Assembly (NCBI RefSeq): GCF_000718085.1
Contig: NZ_JOEC01000001.1
Coordinates: forward strand, 186,001-250,000
DNA from: Mycetocola saprophilus
GTDB taxonomy: Bacteria; Actinomycetota; Actinomycetes; Actinomycetales; Microbacteriaceae
Length of the DNA: 64,000 nucleotides
Direction: 5' to 3'
The notes under the pieces were generated by a model. That model searched no databases. It was given only the letters and a program-made list of their open reading frames with translations, and had not been told where the DNA came from. Shown one piece after another: positions 18,163-25,655 of the stretch. Numbering within the stretch: the stretch's first letter is position 1; each line of letters starts with the position of its first letter. The translations under genes were made by a program, and so were the position numbers.

Positions 18163-19200
18163 GTGAAACTTTCAATTCTGGATCTGGTGGCGGTACGCAC
18201 GGGACAGACCACCTCTCAGGCGCTTCGAGCGGCGGGATCGGTAGCCCGCTGGGCCGACGCCGCGGGGTTCACCCGCTACTGGCTGGCCGAACACCACAAC
18301 ATGCCCTCGGTGGCATCCACCAACCCGCCGGTGCTGATCGGCCTGATCGCCGCGCAGACCGAGCGCATCCGAGTCGGCTCGGGCGGCGTAATGCTGCCCA
18401 ACCATGCACCGCTCGTGGTGGCCGAGCAGTTTGCGCTGCTGGAGGCCGCCTATCCGAACCGGATCGACCTGGGCATCGGCCGTGCCCCGGGCAGCGACCC
18501 GGTGGTCACCGCCGTGCTCAACCGCTCGGGTGCAACCAGCGATGTGAACACGTTCCCGCGTTCGATCCAGGAGATCCAGGGCCTGCTCGAGCGCGACGGC
18601 ATCGAGGTGTCCCTCTCCAGCGGCCGCGAGTACGGGCTACGTTCGACCCCGGATGCTGCCAGTAGCCCGGACCTGTGGCTGCTCGGATCCTCCGACTACT
18701 CCGCGCGCCTCGCCGCCGCCCAGGGCCTGCCCTACGTGTTTGCCAATCACTTCGGGGGAACCGTCCCGGATCAGGCGATGCAGGTGTACCGCAGCGAGTT
18801 CCGTCCCGGTGCCGAGGAGGCACCGCGCACCTTCATGACCGTGACCGCGGTGGCCGCCGATACCGCCCAGGAGGCGGAGGAGCGCGCGCTGTCGCAGATG
18901 ATCATGATGGCGCGAATGCGCACCAATAAGCCCATGACCAAGGGGCTCACCCGTGACGAGGCGATCGCCGTGGAGCTCGATCCGATCGAGCAGAGCGTGG
19001 TCGAGGGCATGCGTCAGAACTGGATCATCGGCGACGCCGACACCGTGGCGTCCCGCATCCAGGCCCTCGCCGACCGCTTCGGCGTGGACGAGGTCATGAT
19101 CGCCCCGGCCACCGCCGAGGACTCGGCCACCGACCTCGAGAGTGCCCCCGCGCGGATTCGCACGCTCGAACTGCTGGCGGATCGTCTGCTGGATCGCTAG
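18163..19200 (+). CDS. LLM class flavin-dependent oxidoreductase (luciferase-like)
   Basis: Encodes 345 residues from GTG 18163 with GAAGGGA just upstream; the frame is open further upstream, but the protein family starts at KLSILDLVAV. It is a bacterial luciferase-like barrel, recognised by YWLAEHHNMPSVASTNP, RIRVGSGGVMLPNHAPLVVAEQ and RIDLGIGRAPGSDP, which belong to the MsnO8/YhbW-type group. These are FMNH2- or F420-linked oxidoreductases with mostly unknown substrates. It is divergent from the MFS exporter. No flavin reductase gene is adjacent. Confidence 0.9.
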   Translation: MKLSILDLVAVRTGQTTSQALRAAGSVARWADAAGFTRYWLAEHHNMPSVASTNPPVLIGLIAAQTERIRVGSGGVMLPNHAPLVVAEQFALLEAAYPNRIDLGIGRAPGSDPVVTAVLNRSGATSDVNTFPRSIQEIQGLLERDGIEVSLSSGREYGLRSTPDAASSPDLWLLGSSDYSARLAAAQGLPYVFANHFGGTVPDQAMQVYRSEFRPGAEEAPRTFMTVTAVAADTAQEAEERALSQMIMMARMRTNKPMTKGLTRDEAIAVELDPIEQSVVEGMRQNWIIGDADTVASRIQALADRFGVDEVMIAPATAEDSATDLESAPARIRTLELLADRLLDR

Positions 19201-19274
19201 CGCACACCCCGCGCGACACGCCGAGGCGAGCATGGGCGCGAGTTATTGTTGAGATGACTTTAACTGGGTTGAGG

Positions 19275-19367
19275 GTGACACTAAGTCACCACTCGGCCGG
19301 CGTGATCGCCCGCAATTCGCGGGATAAGTCAGGAACGGCCCCGTTGTGGTCCGAGTGACACTAACTC
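19275..19367 (+). repeat. Direct repeat GTGACACTAAsTC, two copies 80 bp apart
   Basis: GTGACACTAAGTC (19275-19287) and GTGACACTAACTC (19355-19367) differ at one base. The first copy lies in the small palindrome GGTGAC-ACTAA-GTCACC (19274-19290). The second lies in the loop of the hairpin at 19334-19381. They may be binding sites for the regulator of the downstream MFS gene. Confidence 0.55.
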
Positions 19368-19381
19368 GGTGCGGGGCCGTT
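19334..19381 (+). terminator. Terminator- or attenuator-like hairpin upstream of the MFS gene
   Basis: Outer stem AACGGCCCCG (19334-19343) with CGGGGCCGTT (19372-19381), inner stem CCGAG/CTCGG (19351-19355 with 19365-19369), then a T run. It is 134 bp beyond the upstream stop and only 45 bp before the next start, so it could be either a distant terminator or an attenuator. Confidence 0.6.
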
Positions 19382-19426
19382 TTTGCGGGCAAAAACCACG
19401 AAATCGCGGGGTCAAATGCGAGCAAA

Positions 19427-20827
19427 ATGGCCTCCATGACTCGATTAGACCGCCTCGACGCGCTCCCCTTCACCCGTGAACACCGCAAGCTCCTGTATGG
19501 ATCGGGCGTGGGCTGGGCGCTGGACGCGATGGATGTGGGACTGTTCTCGTTTGTGATCGTCGCGCTCACCCAGCAGTGGAAGCTCGAATCCGGTGAGCAG
19601 GGGATCATCGCCTCGGTGGGCTTCCTGGGCATGGCGATCGGGGCCAGCGTGGGTGGGTTGCTGGCCGACCGGTTCGGTCGACGCCAGGTCTTCGCGATCA
19701 CCCTGCTGATCTTCGGCCTGGCCACCGGCGCCTCGGCACTGGTGTGGTCGGTGGGCGCGCTGATCGCGTTGCGCTTCCTGGTGGGTCTCGGCCTCGGTGC
19801 CGAGCTGCCGGTGGCCTCGACCCTGGTGAGTGAGTTTGCGCCGCCGCGCATTCGCGGCCGCATCATCGTGCTGTTGGAGGCCTTCTGGGCGGTGGGATGG
19901 ATCGCCGCCGCCGTAATCGGCTACTTCGTGGTCAAGGCCGGGGATGACGGCTGGCGCTGGGCCCTGCTGATCGGTGCGGTCCCGGCGATCTATGCGGCCG
20001 TGATCCGCTTCGGAATGCCCGAATCGGTGCGCTTCCTCCAGTCTCGCGGCAGGAACCTGCAGGCCGAGAACACCGTGCGCCGGTTCGAGCGTTCGGCGGG
20101 GATCGATGCCCCGCACCTCAGCACGCTGCCGGCCGCATCCGATACCGATGCCGCGGCCGAAACCGCGACCGTGGAGCCTCCCGTTCCCGCCCGGGAACGC
20201 CTCGCCGCGCTGTTTGCCCCGGTTCGCCGTGGGCAGACCATCGCCCTCTGGACCGTCTGGTTCTGCGTGAACTTCTCCTACTACGGGGCGTTTGTGTGGA
20301 TTCCCACGCTGCTGGTGAACTCCGGCTTCTCGCTGATTCAGTCCTTCACCTACACGCTGATCATCACCCTCGCCCAGCTGCCCGGGTATGCGGCCTCGGC
20401 CTATCTGGTGGAGAAGTGGGGTCGTAACCGCACCCTGGCGATCTTCCTGATCGGCTCGGCCATTGCCGCGACCCTGTTCGGTCTGGCGACGGTCGAATGG
20501 CAGATCATCGCCGCGGGGATGCTGCTGTCCTTCTTCAACCTCGGTGCCTGGGGCGCGCTGTATGCGATCACCCCGGAGCTCTACCCGACCAAGCTGCGCG
20601 GAACCGGGGCGGGCTGGGCCGCGGGCTTCGGACGGATCGCCTCGATCATCGCCCCGCTGATTGTCCCGACCCTCGCCAAGACCGCGGGCCTGCCCACGGT
20701 GTTTATCGTGCTGGCCACCGCGTTTGTGATCGCGGCCATCGCGGCCTTCCAGCTGCATGATCGTCGCGGCCAGTCGATCGATGACTTCACCGAGGAACTC
20801 GCGAAGGTTCCCGCTCCCGCCGCCTAG
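19427..20827 (+). CDS. MFS transporter, aromatic acid/niacin porter type (NiaP-like)
   Basis: Encodes about 466 residues; ATG 19427 and ATG 19436 are both possible and neither has a good ribosome site. There are 12 helices with the MFS loop GGLLADRFGRRQVF between helices 2 and 3 and the long central loop (about residues 225-270). The start FTREHRKLLYGSGVGWALDAMDVGLFSF and ELYPTKLRGTGAGWAAGFGRI match the metabolite:proton symporter group that includes the niacin transporter NiaP and benzoate/4-hydroxybenzoate carriers. Niacin uptake is the favoured guess but is not proven. The upstream repeat and hairpin suggest tight control. Confidence 0.82.
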   Translation: MASMTRLDRLDALPFTREHRKLLYGSGVGWALDAMDVGLFSFVIVALTQQWKLESGEQGIIASVGFLGMAIGASVGGLLADRFGRRQVFAITLLIFGLATGASALVWSVGALIALRFLVGLGLGAELPVASTLVSEFAPPRIRGRIIVLLEAFWAVGWIAAAVIGYFVVKAGDDGWRWALLIGAVPAIYAAVIRFGMPESVRFLQSRGRNLQAENTVRRFERSAGIDAPHLSTLPAASDTDAAAETATVEPPVPARERLAALFAPVRRGQTIALWTVWFCVNFSYYGAFVWIPTLLVNSGFSLIQSFTYTLIITLAQLPGYAASAYLVEKWGRNRTLAIFLIGSAIAATLFGLATVEWQIIAAGMLLSFFNLGAWGALYAITPELYPTKLRGTGAGWAAGFGRIASIIAPLIVPTLAKTAGLPTVFIVLATAFVIAAIAAFQLHDRRGQSIDDFTEELAKVPAPAA

Positions 20828-20849
20828 CGCCGGTTTTCGTCACAGCACA

Positions 20850-20884
20850 GCAGCCCGTTCCGGGATCCGGAACGGGCTGCTTTT
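20850..20884 (+). terminator. Intrinsic terminator after the MFS gene
   Basis: GCAGCCCGTTCCGG (20850-20863) pairs with CCGGAACGGGCTGC (20867-20880), followed by TTTT. Confidence 0.9.
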
Positions 20885-20894
20885 ATGGGTGGAG

Positions 20895-20933
20895 CTAGGC
20901 CTGATTGATGCGGATGAGATGACGGGCCGGGTC
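20895..20933 (-). pseudogene. Remnant of the 3' end of a second VOC gene
   Basis: This 39-bp stretch matches the last 39 bp of the VOC gene (20966-21004) at 32 positions. Read on the minus strand it still encodes DPARHLIRINQA and a stop, against DPAGNLIRINQA in the intact gene. The similarity ends abruptly beyond it. It is best explained as the tail of a deleted paralogue or duplication. Confidence 0.65.
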
Positions 20934-20965
20934 TGCCCGGGTGGGCGCTGTGCCGGGTCGCGCGG

Positions 20966-21373
20966 TTAGGCCTGGTTGATGCGGATGAGGTTGCCGGCGG
21001 GGTCACGGAACGCCGCATCACGCACCCCATAGGGCTGGTCGGTGGGCTCCTGAATGACGTCGGCTCCGGCGGCGGCCAGGCGTTCGAACAGCGCGTCGAG
21101 ATCATCGCTGGACAGGGTGATCGCGGTATACACACCCTTGGCGATGAGTTCGAGCACCACGCGGCGCTCCTCCTCGGTGACGCCGGGGTCGGCAACGGGC
21201 GGGTGCAGCACGATCGAGGTGCCGGGCTGGTCTACCGGTCCGACGGTGATCCAGCGCAGATCGTTGTAGCCGACGTCCTGACGCACCTCGAAACCGAGGA
21301 GGTCGCGGTAGAAGCCGAGGGCGGCTTCGCCGTCGGTGTGGGGCAGGAATGCGTTCTGAATGGTGAGGGTCAT
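20966..21373 (-). CDS. VOC (glyoxalase-like) family protein
   Basis: Encodes 135 residues with the paired beta-alpha-beta-beta-beta pattern of vicinal oxygen chelate proteins: FYRDLLGFEVRQDVGYNDLRW, then AITLSSDDLDALFERLAAAG and the typical end RDAAFRDPAGNLIRINQA. The reaction is unknown; candidates are glyoxalase-, dioxygenase- or antibiotic-binding-like functions. It is only 13 bp from the upstream AraC gene on the same strand, a pairing often seen in Actinobacteria. TAGCAT ends 6 nt before the ATG (21380-21385, minus strand), so it may also have its own leaderless transcript. Confidence 0.88.
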   Translation of the reverse strand: MTLTIQNAFLPHTDGEAALGFYRDLLGFEVRQDVGYNDLRWITVGPVDQPGTSIVLHPPVADPGVTEEERRVVLELIAKGVYTAITLSSDDLDALFERLAAAGADVIQEPTDQPYGVRDAAFRDPAGNLIRINQA

Positions 21374-21386
21374 AACGCCATGCTAG

Positions 21387-21827
21387 TTAGGCGTTGTCGT
21401 CACGCGCTTCTTGATTCCTGACCGGTCTGGTGATCTGCTTGGCCAGGCAGTGCGGGATGCCCGCGGCCGCCTGCGACTGGTCGCGGCGATACACGCTGGG
21501 AGCCACCCCGACCAGCTCGGTAAAGCGGGTGCTGAAGGTCCCGAGCGACGTAAATCCCACGGCAAAACACACCTCGGTGACGCTGTGGTCCCCGCGGCGC
21601 AGCAGGGTCATGGCCCGCTCGATCCGCCGGGTCATCAGGTACGAATACGGCGATTCCCCGTACACCCGGCGAAACTCCCGGCTGAGGTGTCCGGCGGACA
21701 TGTGTTCGCCGCGGGCAAGCTCCTCGACGTTGAGTGGTTGGGCGTGCTCGCGGTCGATCCGGTCGCGCACCCGACGCATCGTGACGATGTCGCGCAGCCG
21801 CTTCTGCTCCTCGGGTGTGCCGCTCAT
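21387..21827 (-). CDS. AraC family transcriptional regulator (DNA-binding domain only)
   Basis: Encodes 146 residues from ATG 21827, preceded by AAGGAT; the frame is open upstream to 21929, but that part is not conserved-looking. It consists almost only of the two helix-turn-helix motifs of AraC/XylS proteins: LNVEELARGEHMSAGHLSRE and VTEVCFAVGFTSLGTFSTRF followed by GVAPSVYR. No sensor domain is present. It probably regulates the adjacent VOC gene. The last 30 residues are a polar tail. Confidence 0.9.
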   Translation of the reverse strand: MSGTPEEQKRLRDIVTMRRVRDRIDREHAQPLNVEELARGEHMSAGHLSREFRRVYGESPYSYLMTRRIERAMTLLRRGDHSVTEVCFAVGFTSLGTFSTRFTELVGVAPSVYRRDQSQAAAGIPHCLAKQITRPVRNQEARDDNA

Positions 21828-21973
21828 ACCGTCATCCTTACACGCCCACATATCGAACGTCATAAAAACCCGGGCGTTTCGGTTGCGGACGTGGCGCACT
21901 TCCCGCCAAAATTCAGCTATCCCGCGCACGGGCGTGGATGGAAATGGTGGACTGAATCGTGGGGGACCGGAGC

Positions 21974-23206
21974 ATGCAGCAGCAGGCAGCCTCGAATCGG
22001 CGACCCACGGACGAGTATCCGCGCGGTCCTCTGGGGCTCGGCGTTCGCGTTCCCGGAACCGGAAATCCCGCCCGACTGTTTCTTGCCTGTCTATTTGTCC
22101 CGTTGACCGGGGCGAGCGCGCTGCTCTGGTTCTTCGCCGAGGAGCCCGGAAATCCGCTGGCCTTTCTCGGGACCCACGGGATCGGTGTGGTCTGGGTGGC
22201 CATGCTGCTCCTTGTGCTGCGCGCGCTGATCGGCGGTGTCTGGGTTCGTGGCGACGCGGTCCTGGTGCGCTCCTGGTGGCTCACCCGACGCTTCGCTCGG
22301 ATCGATATCACCCGGGTGTCGGTGATCGGCGGGCCCTCCGTGCGGCTGGCCGCGCTGGAATTTGGGTTGGGGACGGCGCAGAACTCGCGGCCGATGGCGG
22401 GGACCGTCCTGTTTGGTCGTCGAATCCCCGAGGCGCTCCTCTTCCTCGCCGAAGCGTGCGACCTACCGCCGCTGATCGCGGGTTTTCCCGATCCGGTGCG
22501 CGAGCGTGCGGTGGCTCAAAACGTGCGCGGGGTTCTGGATGGGCCTCGGGCCGCGGAGAGCAGGCTTGTTCGTCCCCGTCCGGCCGGCCCGGCACGCTGG
22601 CATCGGGTGCGCGGAACCGGCACGCTCTCGGGGCTGCAAACCCTGCCCTGGGCGGGCCTGTTATTCCTGATCGGGTGGGATCTGTGTTCCGGTGCCGTAT
22701 CGCACCAGGCGGTGACCGTCGGATCGACCGCGTTGGGCTGGTTGTGTCTTGCCCCCGCGATCTTCCTGGTGGTGCGCTTTTTCACCACCGGGCTCTTCAT
22801 CCGCGGCGACACCGTGCTGATGTTCCGGCTGGGATTCCCCACGATCATTCGTTTTGGCGAGGCCACCCGCGTGGATGTTGCACCCGTCCTGCTCCCCTGG
22901 GGGCAGACCCTGTCCATCACCCGGTCGGGTCGCGCGATCACCCTGCTGCGGCACGCGCATTTTCCCGCGCACTCGGCACGGATTCGGGACGAGGTGAGCG
23001 CGGCGCTCGGCCTCCCGCTCAGCACCGACCCAGGCGCGGGTACCCGGGCCGACTTCACCGCGACTCCCATCACCGAACCGTCTTCCGGTATCGAACGGTC
23101 TCTCGGCACCGAACGGTCTCTCGGCACCGAACAGCCTTCCGGCCCCAACGTGGCTCCGGGCACCCACGCATCTCCCGGCACTCACCCGGATGGAGTATCC
23201 GCATGA
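21974..23206 (+). CDS. Membrane protein A1 of a duplicated module (two PH-like halves)
   Basis: Function not recognised. Encodes 410 residues from ATG 21974 (GTG 21959 is possible). It has two similar halves, each with two hydrophobic segments (about 33-53 and 66-84; about 225-245 and 255-275) followed by a beta-rich cytoplasmic stretch: GGVWVRGDAVLVRSWWLTRR in the first half, GLFIRGDTVLMFRLGFPTII and GEATRVDVAPVLLPWGQTL in the second. Two helices plus this strand pattern recall bacterial PH-like (bPH) membrane proteins. The C-terminus is disordered and holds an 18-bp DNA repeat. It is paralogous to the gene at 24546 and overlaps the next gene by ATGA. Confidence 0.75.
   Translation: MQQQAASNRRPTDEYPRGPLGLGVRVPGTGNPARLFLACLFVPLTGASALLWFFAEEPGNPLAFLGTHGIGVVWVAMLLLVLRALIGGVWVRGDAVLVRSWWLTRRFARIDITRVSVIGGPSVRLAALEFGLGTAQNSRPMAGTVLFGRRIPEALLFLAEACDLPPLIAGFPDPVRERAVAQNVRGVLDGPRAAESRLVRPRPAGPARWHRVRGTGTLSGLQTLPWAGLLFLIGWDLCSGAVSHQAVTVGSTALGWLCLAPAIFLVVRFFTTGLFIRGDTVLMFRLGFPTIIRFGEATRVDVAPVLLPWGQTLSITRSGRAITLLRHAHFPAHSARIRDEVSAALGLPLSTDPGAGTRADFTATPITEPSSGIERSLGTERSLGTEQPSGPNVAPGTHASPGTHPDGVSA
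23092..23127 (+). repeat. 18-bp tandem repeat in the A1 coding tail
   Basis: Two exact copies of CGAACGGTCTCTCGGCAC (23092-23109, 23110-23127), with degenerate copies on both sides. They encode ERSLGT-like units in the disordered C-terminus. Because 18 is a multiple of 3, copy-number change keeps the frame. Confidence 0.75.
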
Positions 23207-24540
23207 GCCCCGTCGCAGCGCCGCCGCGCGGCCCCGGCTACGTTCCCCATGTTGTGCGAATCCAGGGCACCGGTGCCCTCTATCGCATTCTCCTCACCCT
23301 GGCCCTGCTTGGGCTGATCATCAGCTTCGTGGTTGTCCCGCGGGGAACCTGGTTCCTGCCCGACTGGGTGGCCATTCTCTGCGTGCTCGCGGGAGTGTGG
23401 GTGCTCGCTCGCGGGGTCTGGATCACCCGCTCTCACGTGGTGCTGGTGAACATCTGGGGCGTCTTGGTGTTTAGGCGTTCGCACATTCGCCGGGTGTACG
23501 TGGATACGCGGGTGATCTGGGTGTCTCGATTCGCCCAGGAGCGGACCTTCCTCGGGTTGGAGATCGAGGGACGCCGACGTCCGGTGCGGGTCGAAGCGGC
23601 CTTCGTGGAGGAAGACTCGGTGCTCGACGCCTATCAGGAGCTGGTCTGGCGACTGACCGACAACCTGGGCGACCCGGTATTTGGACGCGATGGTGCCGGA
23701 AAACCGGTACTCCTGAGCCCTGCCTCGTTCGCTGCGCCGCCCGCCCGGGACGGGTGGGAACAGGATTCGCCGGTGCTGCCCGTGGACCTCGACACCGCCC
23801 GCGCCCTCATCCCATTGCAGGTCGAGCTGTCGTCGGACGCCTGGACGGATCCGCAAGCGGGGGTTCAGACGCAGCGGATTGCCCACCTTCCGCGGGTGCG
23901 TCCGCTCATCATCCAGCACCGAGACCTCGCGCTCGCCGTGGTCCGAACGCTGCTGCCCGGGTATTTTGATGCGGCCGGTGTGGCGAGCGCCACGGAGATT
24001 CTCGAATACGAGCCCAGCCTGACCGCGGTGGAGCGGGCACTGGCCAGCCGCGGTCTCGGCCTGAGGGTTGTTCCCTCGGGCTGGGTGCTGTGCCCGGCGG
24101 ACACCCAGGGGTCCGTGCGGATTCCGACCTCCCCGTCGCCGGAGACGCTGATCGCCGAGCTGCACGCGGAGCGGCTGGCTCGTATCGACGGGCTCAGCCC
24201 GATCTGGGACGAGACCGAGGCGAAGGCGATCGAGGCGACCAGCGCGTTGCTGCGCCCGATCCCGCAGGCCGAACAGGGCCTGATTGCCGCCACGTTCCTG
24301 CTGGCCGAGCGTGACGACCTGGACCGCTTTCGCCTGGCGATCGTTGATGCCGATACCGCGATCATCGAACGGGAGCGCGATGAGGACTGGATGCTCAACA
24401 CCCTGATCGACGACGGCTATGCGGCCCCCACCCTCTGGGACTATGTGGCCACACTCGGTGCCGAAGCCGTGCCCGTGGCGATGTCCCGCCCCCATCTTTC
24501 ACCCATCCCGCGCACGGTCGTGGAACCTCAGGAGGACTAG
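23203..24540 (+). CDS. Membrane protein B1 of a duplicated module
   Basis: Function not recognised. Encodes 445 residues from ATG 23203, which overlaps the A1 stop (ATGA). The frame is open far upstream, but this overlap and the similarity to B2 fix the start. Two N-terminal helices (about 27-46, 54-70) are followed by a PH-like beta stretch (RGVWITRSHVVLVNIWGVLV, then FRRSHIRRVYVDTRVIW). The C-terminal 250 residues form a soluble domain shared with B2: LIIQHRDLALAVVRTLLPG, ERALASRGLGLRVVPSGW and a WDYV end. The module order A1-B1-A2-B2 implies that A and B products work together, probably at the membrane. Confidence 0.75.
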   Translation: MSPVAAPPRGPGYVPHVVRIQGTGALYRILLTLALLGLIISFVVVPRGTWFLPDWVAILCVLAGVWVLARGVWITRSHVVLVNIWGVLVFRRSHIRRVYVDTRVIWVSRFAQERTFLGLEIEGRRRPVRVEAAFVEEDSVLDAYQELVWRLTDNLGDPVFGRDGAGKPVLLSPASFAAPPARDGWEQDSPVLPVDLDTARALIPLQVELSSDAWTDPQAGVQTQRIAHLPRVRPLIIQHRDLALAVVRTLLPGYFDAAGVASATEILEYEPSLTAVERALASRGLGLRVVPSGWVLCPADTQGSVRIPTSPSPETLIAELHAERLARIDGLSPIWDETEAKAIEATSALLRPIPQAEQGLIAATFLLAERDDLDRFRLAIVDADTAIIERERDEDWMLNTLIDDGYAAPTLWDYVATLGAEAVPVAMSRPHLSPIPRTVVEPQED

Positions 24541-24545
24541 AACAC

Positions 24546-25655
24546 GTGGTTGACAATCTGTCCGCACCGCCGAGCATCGCGCGCACGCCGCGCGGGGTCG
24601 CCTGGCTGGGGCGTCGAATCCCGGGGACCGGTGCGCCGGCGCGGCTGGGTCTGCTGGTGACGTATCTGTTTTTTGTGGGAATTTTCTGCCTGATGGCCAT
24701 TGACTATGAGGATCCCGAGACGATTCTTGACACGGTTCAGGGTGGGCTGTTCGCCCTCCTCCCGGTGTTTGCGCCGCTCATCCTGCGCGCCCCGTTTGTC
24801 GGGGTGTGGGATGCCGGCGACCTGATCCTGGTGCGCTCATGGTTCTCCACCCAGCGATTCGCCAAGGCGGATATCGTCCGTGTCTCGACCACGGCGCACT
24901 CGGCCTGGCGGGTGCTGGCGTGGGGCTCCCCGCGGGATCGGGTGCGCTCGCTCACCCTGGGGCTGGGCGTCTCGAACGCTCGGCTAATCTTCCCCACGGC
25001 GGCAGTGCGGCGAGGACGCGCCCGCACCGCGCTGAGCGCGCTCGCCGCGGCGCTGGGGCTGCCCTCCCGGGTGATGGAGTTTCCTGGAGCCCTCGATGAT
25101 CTGGTTATCGGCACGGACGTACGAGAAGCCACCCACGCCATCGACACCGCACCGGCCACCCACCTGATGAGCCCGCCGCCGGTGGGCTCACACTGGCGGC
25201 GGGTGAGCGGGACCGGGCTCATGTCACTGTTCTTCGCCCTGCCGCTGTCCGCGCTGGCGGGCGTCCTGGCTTGGAGCGCGATCGTGGGGGATCCCAACGT
25301 GCTTGATGATGATGGCGACGTTCTTGTCTCGTACCCCCTGGGTATTTTCTTCCTGTTCTGCATGGTCGCCTGTGCCCTCTCCGTCCTGGGCAGCGGGATC
25401 TTTGTGCGCGGGGGCACCGTGCTACTTCTGCGTTTTGGTTTCCCCACGATCATCAACCACGGGGAAGCCACCCGGGTGGACCGGGTGGGCAGCATGCTGC
25501 CCTGGGGCGATTCGATCCGAATCACCACCCGCACCGGCCCGATCCGGATGTGGATGCTCACGAGCTTTAGCGGCGATACCCGGCGCATCCGCACCGAGAT
25601 TAGTCGGGCCCTGGGCCTGCTGACCACCGATTCCACGCGAAAGGACCGAGTATGA
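24546..25655 (+). CDS. Membrane protein A2 of a duplicated module
   Basis: Function not recognised. Encodes 369 residues from GTG 24546, with AGGAGG at 24530-24535 inside the end of B1. It is a paralogue of A1: same start pattern (GRRIPGTGAPARLGL against GVRVPGTGNPARLFL), GVWDAGDLILVRSWFSTQRF, and in the second half GIFVRGGTVLLLRFGFPTII and GEATRVDRVGSMLPWGDSI. It lacks the long disordered tail of A1. Four hydrophobic segments are predicted. Its TGA overlaps the B2 start (ATGA). Confidence 0.75.
   Translation: MVDNLSAPPSIARTPRGVAWLGRRIPGTGAPARLGLLVTYLFFVGIFCLMAIDYEDPETILDTVQGGLFALLPVFAPLILRAPFVGVWDAGDLILVRSWFSTQRFAKADIVRVSTTAHSAWRVLAWGSPRDRVRSLTLGLGVSNARLIFPTAAVRRGRARTALSALAAALGLPSRVMEFPGALDDLVIGTDVREATHAIDTAPATHLMSPPPVGSHWRRVSGTGLMSLFFALPLSALAGVLAWSAIVGDPNVLDDDGDVLVSYPLGIFFLFCMVACALSVLGSGIFVRGGTVLLLRFGFPTIINHGEATRVDRVGSMLPWGDSIRITTRTGPIRMWMLTSFSGDTRRIRTEISRALGLLTTDSTRKDRV

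Noticed and set aside
21430..23202. Upstream extension of B1 into one giant 1036-residue protein
   Set aside because: The extension overlaps the AraC gene and all of A1 in other frames and is Arg/Ser-rich noise; the ATGA overlap at 23203 and the B2 paralogue fix the real start.
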